Below are positions 45,442 through 56,336 of a stretch of 64,000 nucleotides of DNA, piece by piece (within the stretch, counting starts at the first letter, position 1; each line of letters begins with the position of its first letter). The translations under genes and the position numbers were made by a program. The notes below the pieces were generated by a model. That model searched no databases. It was not told the origin of the DNA and saw only the letters and a list, made by a program, of their open reading frames with translations. The DNA comes from Bryopsis sp. KO-2023 (Eukaryota; Chlorophyta; Ulvophyceae; Bryopsidales; Bryopsidaceae): NCBI GenBank assembly GCA_030272585.1, contig BSYQ01000002.1, positions 2,418,001-2,482,000 of the forward strand, read 5' to 3'.

Positions 45442-47432
45442 GGCCGCCCTGCAAGCCTTTTCTTCCACCGTTCCACCTCAACAGTTCCTCCGACTACTGA
45501 GGGGAGGCTCGCCTGTGTCAACAACTCGTTTGGAACTGCGGAGCTCCAGAAAAACTATGAGCTTCCAGGGCGCGTAGTCGCGTGTGTTGCTGGCGGTCGC
45601 ATTTTGAGGGAACACTCGCAAGTATGTAGCTTCCTTCCATCGCTTCAGTGAGCGAACCCCACCCAACCCTCACGTTCCCCCATATTTTGGATAGTCAGGA
45701 ATCCCCTTTTTGTGACCAAAAAGAAGACCGGAAGGAGGCGAAAAGCCAAAGGCGGCACGACACCTTTTTTTGCCATGTAGACCAGATGCCAATCCTGCAA
45801 CGGAAATCCTTGCGTTAATTGTTTGGTTTGGCCCTGCCTTCAACTCTTCGTTCATTGATTTACTTTGTTCTTATTCCTGGTTTGTCTTCCTTAATTTTAT
45901 CAACAGGCCGGGCCAAAAAAACGGACGCGCGAACTCATTGGTTCAAACTTTCAAACAGCAAGACGCTTGAACGCAGACCTTTTTAGGTGTTTGCCCAACA
46001 TGTTCGTGAGCGCCGCCTGTGAAACGAGTGCGGAAGAAGACCTCGACCCACGACCTCAAAAAACGGACTTTCAGTTTTTGCGATTGTTGGTTTTTTTTGT
46101 TTTTGTTTTTATCGAAAATCGAAAGCGCGTTCATCCCCCGGCTGAGGTCGGGTGAGAATGGTGGAGCCCTCGAAATGCGATGGGTCATGGGTTGGGCAGT
46201 TGAAGAACCAGATGTTGGTTGGGTTGGTTCTACGTATCGTTAACGACGACGGTTATCCCCGTCGATTAACGGTCAGGCGAAGAGCAAGAAGGACGCAGGT
46301 CCACTCGTCTTGCTTCCTACTTTCGACGCTCAGACCGCAGGACAAATCCAGAGGTGGATATCCTGAACACCCAAGGACCAACAAGGTAAACGATCTCCAT
46401 GCACTTGCTTGCAGCACCCAATTTGATGAATTTTTTTCTCCGGAGGTACTTCTTAGGTATCCATTGGAACACTGCCAGTCACAGTCTACTCAAAGGTTAG
46501 CTCTTTGTTCTGTAATGAAGCTCGTAGGGATGCAGGTAGCCATACTGACGAGATAATCCACACTCCAATTCCATGATAGAATCTTGTTGTTCTTCTGAAC
46601 CATTCATTGTGTATTTGAAAACCAGGATGGTCTACTTTTTCTTCCACCAAGTATCAGGATCGACAACTCATGGGGACGACGAAGAGACCTCCATAGAACC
46701 CTTTTTTAATTCTCCCAAGAGAGGTGTTGAGGACCAGGTGTCGACTTCTCGACATCAACCTTGTGGTGTGTTTTCCCAAGTATTTCCAGGGAAAGAAAAA
46801 GTTGCCTTGTCGAGAACTGAACTATCCCTCAATACATATGAGATGCTCATTTGTTGGTTTTGATATGAACCTCCCAGATATCGATCTAATCTGTAGAGAA
46901 CTTCAATCTGACAAGAAGAATATGCCTTATTGGAATACAGATGGGGGTTAATGGTGTATTATCTGACGGGTGACTCCTTTATCACCATGCATGTTGTATT
47001 TCAGAGTCCCAAGAAGAGAGGAACGCAGCCCCCAGCTACGTCGACGGTTCTGAACCCCAAAAAGCCATGCAACAAAACAAAGCTGATTTCTTGAACTGGC
47101 CAGAGTGCCTTGCAGTTTCTGCTGAAGATTCCAGTGAGGGGGACGCACTGGATATCGTCGCCAATCGAAAGGTTCATACCAAATCGTAGCAACAACTGAC
47201 CATGTCTTGTTGTTTTTTCCTCCCCGCACCCGCCCTCTTTTCGAAAATTGCCCGGGAAAAAAGAAAGAGTTAATATATTTCCACACCTTGACCCAATGCT
47301 CATCTGCGTGCGATGAAAATGAATAGGGAAGTCCAACGCAAAAAAAGGATGAAAATGCTACAAGAGATTCGATGAACAACCGTACGGATTGCCCTACTGA
47401 GTGCATGAGGGAAGGTGTTTAAACTCACGCAG
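45442..47432. other. Divergent upstream region of A1 and Q
   Basis: About 225 bases immediately upstream of A1 (45442-45665) resemble 49340-49579 upstream of the P start copy, in inverted orientation, so promoter sequence was duplicated with the gene. Further right, frames at 46152-46556 and 46573-46863 are open but show no supporting splice or homology evidence, though they may include upstream exons of Q. Confidence 0.45.
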
Positions 47433-48248
47433 CCACCCCAGAAAAAGTAGTGGGTGTCCGAAAAATCCCTTTGACGACTAGTGTCAGTGAAGGGGTAAAA
47501 AGTAAGCAAGGCCCAGGAAAATCATACCCACTGCGGGGTGAGAAGGACCGAGAACTATATGCTGTGGAGGAGATGCCTGCTCGAGAAAAAACTATGGGAG
47601 GCAATGATGAGATGGAAACAGACTTGACAAGCAAGGATGATCGAGAGGCGGTCGTCTATGACCCAGAAACGAAAGTGGAAAGTCCAAAAGGTTGGGAGGT
47701 GGTTAGAAATGTTGAAGAGTACGAATATCGATCCGATGCTCGTGGAATGCAGAAGAGTGTTGATGAAAGTGAAATTGAAATAAGGAATGAGGAGGTACAT
47801 TCTTATGAGCGGGAGTTTCAAATCCCCTTTAACAGTGTGCCCTGTTTACACCCAGATGATAATCCCTGGTGTCCGATAGCTTCTTTCGACCTGTCGGCAC
47901 AGGTGCAACTCCAGGATGGGCCCAGAAGTTCACCACCAAAACCGACACACTACCAAAACGAGGGAGAGGCTTCGCACAAAGATGTCGGAACAGTAACCGA
48001 GGTCGTGGAGAAATCAGTTGCTGACCCCAACACCACCCGCGGGAATCTTCAGGGCAGTGAAGGTGAAAGTTCATTCGATGCGGTGTAAAACCAAGCCAAA
48101 ATTCGCGTCTACGGCAGTGCAAACTGAGGAGCTGGAACAGCGACATATAAAAACCCAAACCCAGGCCGAGAAGAACAGAAGGAGGATTCTCCGGAGGGAG
48201 GGAAACAAATTCGTGGTAAAACGACACGGGAAAGGGGGGGGGAAGTAG
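47433..48248 (+). CDS. Q: unclassified acidic protein, 3' exons
   Basis: A predicted exon 47433-48062 (acceptor CGCAG, incoming phase 1) is joined to 48118-48248 through a 55-nt GT-AG intron with correct phase. The first exon encodes about 210 residues, rich in Glu, Asp and Lys, with no named domain. The second is a short basic coiled coil (VQTEELEQRH... then Lys/Arg) ending at TAG 48246-48248. Upstream exons and the start are not identified. It lies between the A1 and P genes on the P strand. Confidence 0.45.
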
Positions 48249-48955
48249 TGCAGCAAGGAAACTTAAAGGGTTTTCTTGCAGCTGTTGGAGAGTTGTGTGA
48301 AGCCATTATTGGCGATTTTCTTAAAGTTTTTGTTGTTTTTTAGTATGTTTTTCCTGGGTTTCTTTCGTGCAGTTTGATTCGCTGCAATCACTCTTCTCAA
48401 ATGGCAATGAAAGCCACCCATCCTGACATACGTTCACGAACATCGGTCCAAGTCGGGCATCAATTACCATGTTCGTTTAACAAACAAGCCAAGCCAAACC
48501 AAACAAAACAAGCCAAGCTTCCAGCCTTCTTCTTTTGAATGACATTCATTGTTTGTAGAAACGGACTTGTGTAATAAAGCTTCCAGCCGTTGACGATTTG
48601 ATGAGGGTATATGTCGTACAGGTTACGTGAGCGTTTCCAACTCGTTCGAAACGCTGGTGTGTGCGCTGAAAGTGCATTCTGATCGCCCACGCCTGGGTGA
48701 CAAGAGAGGCTCCTAAAAGCAAAGAAATTACCAAAAAAAAAAATGTTGCACGTCGCAACACAAACCAGCCGTATCGAAGCTTGGAAACTGACGTGTCGTA
48801 CGTGCACACGTCCAGCATTGTGCTGTGTAGCAACGGACACAGCAGACGCAATAAAAAACTCTCGCAGCTCCACAGTTTCAAACCAGTTTTGTGGATTGGC
48901 TTCCGCCCCGCAGTCAAGGGGTGAAGCAGGCGAAGACGCGCTTTGCAACAAACCC
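48249..48955. other. Intergenic region before P
   Basis: A 210-codon minus-strand frame (48546-49178) overlaps the P 5' exons and has no domain; I regard it as chance. The 80 bases before 48956 resemble those before 49580 (a GGGGTGAAGCAG...GGCTTTGCA-like block), a copied 5' flank. Confidence 0.4.
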
Positions 48956-51900
48956 ATGTCAGACGATATGGATAGTTCCATCCAAGGTAACACCACCTCC
49001 TCTTTCGACTAAAAACGTTGCTACTTCTTCCCTTGTCGAACGCACAAAAGCGACGTCTTAGAAACTCCGCGTTGTTTTTCCGTTTTCTAAAGCGGTCTTG
49101 GTGCCTTATCGACCAGAAAACGCGCGCGTTCTCACCCTTGTTTTTTGAAGTTTTCGCACGGTTGTAGTGAGGGGCCACATTGTGTTGTTTTGCGGGGAAA
49201 GGTTCGGGTGAGCGTGAGAAGCCAGATGCTCAACAGATAACGCGCAGTTGTCAAGAAGATCCTGTAGAGGGTGGGCTGTTTAGATGTTCCAAAAATTTGT
49301 CAATCTGGGGGATGACAAATCTCTGTCCGTGTGCAACACGCCCAAGGGTTGAGTCGGGTTCGTTCACTGAAAAGATCAAAAGGAGAGAAACGTGTTCGAT
49401 CACTGCCTCAGACAAAGATGGACAGCGACAGACGCGACGAAGCACCCTGGAATCTCCTGTATTTCTCCAGTTTTAGCTATTTTTTTTCTGACACAGGCAA
49501 GGCTTCCCTCCCGCTGCAATCAAATACTCGGAGTAACTCTTGGGGTGAAGCAGTTGGAGGCAGGGTTTGCAGCGCGGCCATGTCGGGAAATCAGGATCGT
49601 TCCTTGCAAGGTAGTTGTGCTTTGGACGCGGTTTTCTTCAGCCCAAGAAGTGGTGGCGGCTCCCATAACAGCCACAGCATAGTTTTCTTCACCCACTCCC
49701 CCACCCCTGCTGGGGCTCTCAAGTACTGGGGGTATTATATGCGATTCCACATTGTGTTTCAGCTTCCCCCTCCAGCTCAGGGGCTATATCGATATATCCC
49801 AATATCGGGGTGTTGTTGCTCATTAGCGACCTGTTCGTACAGAACGTTTTGCTAAACTCTCCCTTTTTGGCTTGCCCCTCAGCTACCCCTGGGTCGAGGT
49901 TGCAGCAGTCGTTGATGAAGGTCGACAACGTGTCGGAAGCGATACACTCGCTGCGGGTACTCCAATCGTGTTACTTCTCTTGATCAGCTCAACTGGACAT
50001 CAATCATACAACGCCAGAAGTGGATTGTTGTTTTTTGTGTGCGGACCTTCAGGTCGCAGTTGACGTGAAAGATAAGCAGCTGCACAACGTTCTGAAGCAA
50101 CTCGAAGAGAAAGACAAATGCATATCTGCCAGGGACGCGACGATCGATGAGAGAGATGCGTTCATTTCGAATGCACTGTCTGACATAGGAAAAACACAAG
50201 CACAAGTTGCGAATCTCGTAGAAAATCAATCCATGGCGGACTTCCTTCGCGAGGAACTGAAGGAGGTACGTGGGCAGCTGAAGGAGAGAGACCTTCAGAT
50301 CGCTGCTTTTGGTGAGCGGTTGAAAACGGCCGAGGATGAAGTTTGCAAGAAAGAGACGGAGATTGAATCTGTGCGAGGTATGCGCAGTGCCCACTCTATA
50401 TTCCAGGAACGAAAAACATCTCATCCAAACTTTATGTGGAGTTGCACAGTTTCTACTCTCAGTCAGTGAAAAAATGGTATTGGAAAAGGCTTTTTTTTAC
50501 TCGTTTTAGGTGAGTTTGCAGCACTCGAACGTGAAAAAGAGTCGATGGTTTCGTTGCTTGAGGAAAGAATCAAGGAGCAAGACGGAGTGATTGGCCGGAA
50601 AGAAGAGATGATAGAAGCGCATGCTGACAGTTATGAGCAAAAAGAGAAAGAGATCATCCAAGAAAAAAATGACGAGATACGAGCGTTGCAAACAGTGGTT
50701 GAGAACACAAGTATGGCTTTGTTCATATATCTACCCAACGTTGATTTCCTTTTCTTGGCAGATGCGCTATTTTTCAACAAGTTCTCCATACTAAATTTTT
50801 GCTTGCTTATCCCAACAGACTGAAACTGAGAAACAAGAATTGATGCAAGTAAAAATCACCCACAAATTTGTTTGCCTCTCCAATGCATCAAATACTTCAG
50901 TGCTAAGAAGCATAATTCTTTTGTTGTAGAGAGACTTGTTCAATGTCATTTCAAGGTGGGGGAAGCAACCTGACCATTTGTTGCAAATTTTTCTCAATAT
51001 TACATCTTCTTTCTTTTGTTCAGGGGTAAAACGCTCAGTTTGCCTGTTTTGAAACAGGAGACGGATGTTGAATCGTTCTTGGAGGCTGTGAGGGGTGGTG
51101 ACCTTCAAAAGGTCAAGGTAATAATAAAAAAATCTAATTCAGTGCCGCAATCCATTTGTTTCTTGATACCACAACATGTGATAATGTTTCCTTTTGCGTG
51201 TATCCTTTTTATTTTGTGCAATGCACTTTCCTAGGATTTTTTGTCCATGGGATTCAATGCAAATGTTCATGATAAGAAGGAGCGGACCCCACTCTCTTAT
51301 GCAGCCGGAGGAGGTTATATTTCTGTCGTCGAAACACTGCTTTCGACAGGTCAGTCAAGAGCATCAGGAGATTGCTGCAAGCGTTTTTCGACTTCAATTT
51401 TCACCTCGCCAAAAAAGTGTGACAGTGGCGGCTGTAACAAAAAGGGTGGAAACATCTCTTCAAGAATTCTTGCATAAAATTTTAAGTCTATCTGGAACCA
51501 TTTATTGCACACACCAAACATACATGAGTTGTCTTTGAGTTATTTCGGTGCGGCCCGAAGGATTTTGAAAAAAAAATAATAAAACGGACTATGATTAGGT
51601 TTCCACGTTTGAGCTTAGAAAAAAATCCGTTGTGTGAAAGAGCCGCGTGGACATAAAGATAAAAAATAATAATAATCATAAAAAACGTCAAAGATAAACT
51701 GAATTGATTGTGCCATTTGGTTATGTTTGTTCAGGGGCATGTGTTGATATGAAAGACAAATGGGAATATACTCCACTGCATCGTGCATCTAAAAATGGCC
51801 ACGACGAAGTGGTCAAGGCTTTGTTGCACGCAGGCAGGCACTTGTATACACTTTCTTTTGAAACGAGAATTGCGTTGGATGTTTCGTTTTTCTTTGCCTT

Positions 51901-53098
51901 GGGACATCAGGAGAGCCTTTTTTGAGTTTGTGTCATATCGATCATTCCAGAAAAGTCAGTTGTGAGCTGTGCATTTTTGAACTTTATTTTTCCCTGGCAA
52001 TCTTCAGTGGCTTCCTGAAAAGCGATTTGCTTTTTTTTTTTCCCAGAAAAACTGTTGTTCTCCAACGTCTTTAGTTTTTGTTTATCTTGAGCTCGAGAAT
52101 TGAAAAAGAAATTGACAGTTTTTCTTGGTCGTGCGTGTTCAGGGGCCGATGTCGATATGAAAGATAAATGGGAAAGAACTGCGCTACACCAAGCATCTAA
52201 AAACGACCACGGCGAAGCTGTTGACGTATTATTGCACGCTGGTAAACTTCGTCTTGCTTTTCTTTCCTTTCCGACCAATATTGAAAAACAACCGGGACAC
52301 TTCTGCTTGTTGAAAAAGAACATTATTGCACTTGAAAAAAATAGGATCGAAGAAAGTTCTGTTTTTTTCTCCCCTTTTTTTCTGTACGATTCTCAACGTG
52401 GACTTCACAACCATACACTTCGAAACTGACCCGACTTGATCAATTTTTGTCTTATCCTTAGTTTCCAGGAAAGAGCTCGATGTATTTGTCTTCTTTTATC
52501 CGTGTGACAAGATAAAGAATGAAATTTTCTGAGATCACTGTTTTCAGGGGCTCATGTCGATGCTCAAAACATCACCGGTAGAACCGCACTGCATTTGGCC
52601 TCCATGGTTAGCAACGTGGACATTTCCAGGAAATTGATCAAGGCTGGTACGTCCACTTAGATTTGCTAAATATTTTTTCTCAACTGTTAATTGTGTCAGT
52701 CACACCAAGATAATACGGAGTTATGCACAAATTTGATTGTGGAGGAAGTTCCTTAGGAACCTAGGAACACCCAAAACAGAAAAAAAACCCCTCTTTTATT
52801 ACACAAGATATGCTTATGCTGTAGATTAGAAAGTTTTTTCTTCTGGCAATCTCAACTGGAAACATCACAAATTCGTGAACGGATTCGAAAAGTGAGTCTT
52901 TCCTTGTGTGCGATACAAAAAGCCTCGAATCCATCATTTTAAAGAGATGATTTCGCTGGCTTTCTTATTTTCAAAGGTGCGTCGCGAGACATCTGCGAGA
53001 ATGAAGGAAAAACGGCGGCCGAGGTTGTGTGCAAAGAGAGAGAGGATAGCGACGATACCATCAAATACGAGTTGGAAAAGCTTCTGAAAAAAAATTGA
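48956..53098 (+). CDS. P: coiled-coil plus ankyrin-repeat protein
   Basis: Two alternative 31-nt first coding exons are present: 48956-48986 (MSDDMDSSIQ), followed by 49172-49270, or 49580-49610 (MSGNQDRSLQ). Both feed in phase 1 into 49883-49956. Then come 50053-50377, 50510 to about 50697, 50819-50848, 50930-50955, 51024-51117, 51235-51349, 51735-51833, 52143-52241, 52548-52646 and 52977-53098 with stop. The first half is coiled coil. The second half starts with an ankyrin cap (FLEAVRGGDLQKVK) and holds five ankyrin units with TPLHxAS or TALHxAS motifs. Three repeat exons are exactly 99 nt with phase-1 borders, one repeat each. The donor after 51833 is GC, not GT. The donor near 50697 is uncertain. 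Ankyrin plus coiled coil suggests an intracellular protein-binding scaffold. Confidence 0.75.
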
Positions 53099-53812
53099 AC
53101 AGACGAGGAGTCGCACTTTGACTGTCCTGTGTTTCTCCTACTAGACGTATGGCCGTCAACAAAAAATATCACCTCTGTGGTGTGTTGTTGTTGTTTTTTT
53201 CAAGGGGTTTCTTCCATTGTGTTTCTGTTGAAAAAGTCTTCTGTGGGACAATGCTCCTCCTCCAGGCAAGTGTCTGTGAGTTGAGCGAAAGAAAGATTGA
53301 AGCTCTGACTCAGAATTCATTGTTTGAAGCACTTCCTCAACTGTTCCGCAGTGTCACTCTATTTCTCGCTTTGTTTCTTTCGGAGGTCAAAAAAGGGCCT
53401 CAACCCATATCGTTTGTTCTTAAATAGCACGGTCAGTTATCACTGTTTTCCCATTTCTTTCCCAAGTGGGATCCTGTACTGTGGGGCATGCTTTTTTTTC
53501 TCAGGCAGACACGTCCATGAATCAGACATGTGATCCGTCACGCTGACGTGCAGCTTCGTTTCCGTGCACAGGGAGATCTCTTGGCGCTTGTCGTCACCCC
53601 TTTTGTAAAAATTGTAACACAAGACACATCGTTGTCTGTAGCTCAACGTCCCAGCTTCTTGGAAAAACTGAAGGCCATCCTCCTGGACGGCCATCTTCTT
53701 TTCTTTCCAAAACACGTTGTTGTAGGGTGTGTTCCGGCGCTCGCGTTTGTTGCAGGCGAGGTGTAGCTGATATTTTCGTTCCCGCGAAAAGCATCGCAAG
53801 CACGAAGCCTGG
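53099..53812. other. Intergenic region between P and the F-box gene
   Basis: It contains the presumed P 3' UTR and the F-box gene promoter. No convincing ORF. Confidence 0.45.
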
Positions 53813-54937
53813 GTGAAAAACAAATTGGGGACAAAGGCCGACCTGTTGCTATTCTGGGGTTTGAAACAAATGAGCGATTACGTAAGTGTTGAGTGGGAGC
53901 TCCCGATCGGCGTTCTCAGTCGAATTTTCGAGGGGCTCTGCCCAAGGGCTTTAGCCAAGTGCTCGTGTGTCGCTAAGGCTTGGAAGGATGTCACAAAAGA
54001 AGACAGTTTCGCTAGAAAACTCTGTCTAGAGAGAGCGTGGCGAAGTGGTACAGTTGTGCCGAAGTGTATCGAGCTCCCCAAGAATCGGTCGACTCAATTC
54101 GACAGATGTGTTATGTGGGGCAACTTGCTTGCGATCATGCAGTGGGGAGCGATTGTGTTGGTGAACGTTGAAAACGGCGAGGTCTCCACTCATTCCATGG
54201 AGTCAGCGTGGGGCTGGACTTTGTGTTTGATCGATGGAATGCTCCTGTGCGATTGTAATGACCAAAACGTGGAAGTGCTGGAAATACCTGGATTCAAAAG
54301 AGTCGCGTCTCTTATGCTTAGTTTCAAAGTTTATGCGACGGTGGACGTCGGAGAACACGTGGCCATTGGTGGTGCAGGTGGGGGTCTGGAATTGTGGAGC
54401 AAGGAGAGTTGGAATCGTGTCAAGGTCTTGAATGATGTGGTTGACGGTTGGGAGGGGAGGGAAAACAGTATCAGGTGTGCGGCTTTTGCAACGGAAGCAG
54501 ATTTGTTGGTGTGTGGATTGAGTTGTGGAGATCTCGAAGTGTGGAGCTTGGCGTCGTGCCATCGCGTTGCAACGCTGAAGGGGCACTTTCGCTGTGTCGG
54601 GTGCGTTGATGTAAACAAGAATCTGATCATTAGCTGCTCTATGGATGGCACCGTCCGGATATGGGTTCAAGAAACCTTTCAGTCTTTGAGGGTTGTTCAT
54701 ATGGACGACTATTGGTTGTGCGGTGTTGTGGCGCTGAGCGAAAACAAATTTGCCCATTGTGGACAAAGTCACCTCGACGTGGTGATTCGCGATATTGCCG
54801 AGGGCTGTTGCCTCAGCACGCTTAATGTGGGAGGTGGCTTCATGGGTTTTTTCTTGACGGAGGACGAGCTCACTGTTGTGAGGCGTGATGGGAAAATCTT
54901 GGTGTGGGACTTTTTTGCCCACTGCTCTAAGGAGTGA
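53813..54937 (+). CDS. F-box/WD40-repeat protein
   Basis: A single intronless ORF of 374 residues; a second ATG at 53870 (MSDYVSVEWE) sits closer to the F-box and may be the real start. The F-box covers about residues 29-76 (LPIGVLSRIFEGL...CSCVAKAWKDVT), the segment that binds Skp1 in SCF ubiquitin ligases. The rest is a run of degenerate WD40 repeats with clear units such as GHFRCVGCVDV...DGTVRIW near residues 263-285 and a final DGKILVWDF. By family knowledge it would be the substrate-recruiting subunit of an SCF ligase, the WD40 propeller holding the substrate. The lack of introns contrasts with its neighbours, which could mean retroposition. It lies 0.7 kb downstream of P on the same strand. 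Confidence 0.85.
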   Translation: MKNKLGTKADLLLFWGLKQMSDYVSVEWELPIGVLSRIFEGLCPRALAKCSCVAKAWKDVTKEDSFARKLCLERAWRSGTVVPKCIELPKNRSTQFDRCVMWGNLLAIMQWGAIVLVNVENGEVSTHSMESAWGWTLCLIDGMLLCDCNDQNVEVLEIPGFKRVASLMLSFKVYATVDVGEHVAIGGAGGGLELWSKESWNRVKVLNDVVDGWEGRENSIRCAAFATEADLLVCGLSCGDLEVWSLASCHRVATLKGHFRCVGCVDVNKNLIISCSMDGTVRIWVQETFQSLRVVHMDDYWLCGVVALSENKFAHCGQSHLDVVIRDIAEGCCLSTLNVGGGFMGFFLTEDELTVVRRDGKILVWDFFAHCSKE

Positions 54938-55339
54938 GAAATTTTGGTCTCGGATGAAGGAAACTTTATACATGGTTTGCCTGTGTGGTGCTGTTGAAAC
55001 CTTGCAACAAGTCAATGAGTGCTTTTTAACCGGAGAGGGATTTGAGCATCCTACATCAGGGAGGTGTCTATCAAGAGTTACTTTGTTTAATTTTTGACTT
55101 GGTGATGTCACAGATCACACTCTGGTCTTTCAAAGTTTCACGTAGCACTGGACTTCACACGATGTGGTAAACCTTTTTTTGGTTTCTCTTTGTTGACCTT
55201 GGGTCTCACTGGAGGAAATAAAACATAAAAAAAGAAAACATCACACCAGGAGAAAATGCTCTTTGTGGAATGATCCGAAGGAAAAAAAAAACAAAAGTTT
55301 TATGTCTTGAACAAAGGCCAAAGTTCCGTCTTCATCACT
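54938..55339. other. Convergent 3' intergenic region
   Basis: Between the stops of the F-box gene (plus) and gene C (minus). T-rich; an AATAAA at about 55217 on the plus strand could be a poly(A) signal. Confidence 0.4.
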
Positions 55340-56300
55340 TCACAGGCAGAATTCCACAAAAAACACTGTCGCCAGGGCAGGAACTCCCCACAAGTTCAGA
55401 AACGAGACCATTGGGGCTGCATTGCCCGTTTTGTTCGCAGTCTCCTTCCCCTCGCCGCCGTTGAGGCTCCCCTCTCCCCCAAAGCACCTAGGGATCTCAT
55501 TTACTGCTTCACCAAAAGCTTCACAAACAACGGTGACGTTGTGCAACTCCAGATGGTTCAGGAGAACCGGCGACCACGAAGCTCCATCCCCCAAGAAAGC
55601 TGGAAGGCTGACGTCGAACTGAGCGAAGAATATGCCAGCTCCCTCAAGTTTGTTGATCGAGAACGAAGGGGGGGCGATGGTGAGATTTCCGTAGTCCCTC
55701 TTGACGAAGTGTTCTTTGAAATCCTCCAGCGAAGCGATGAATCTGTCCAGGTCGAGGTTGGAAGGACATCTTTGATACACTATCGAAACATTGGCTATTT
55801 GAACAAGCGAGTCTTGGAGAGCGAACGGGTAGGGAAGATACAGCGGCCACTGCAGCAAAGTGACGTTCGATTTTCAATAGCTTTCAGGATGCGAAAGATA
55901 ACTCGTGCTGGGGTTTGATCAGGAAAACCACAGCTCAAACCACGATCAAGCTCACCTTGTAAAAGTAATCTTCACCATCACAGAACTGGAATTTCCAGTC
56001 CGTTTTTGAGAGGAAGCCCGGTTTGAAGCTCTCCAACTCTAATTTGATGTTCGTCAGCTGGAGCGTAAATACCCAAAGCGCCTTGATCAAGACGTCATTT
56101 GTTAGGAACGCAAGGGCTGCGTGACTCCCATCTTCCAAGCGCCCATCGATCGACAATCTTGTCCCTGTTCTCGCCTCAATCGTGAAGGGGTTCGACCACT
56201 GATGCTCGTAAACTACCACTTTCCCGAGCAAATGTATTTCCAGGATTTGAGGATCGGAGATCATTCCACCAATAGCAGCCACAAGCTGACGACTGTCGGC

Positions 56301-56336
<36 letters not shown>

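Noticed and set aside
48546-49178. 210-codon minus-strand ORF with a hydrophobic stretch
   Set aside because: It lies over P 5' exons and flank that are conserved with other start copies on the plus strand; no splice or homology support.
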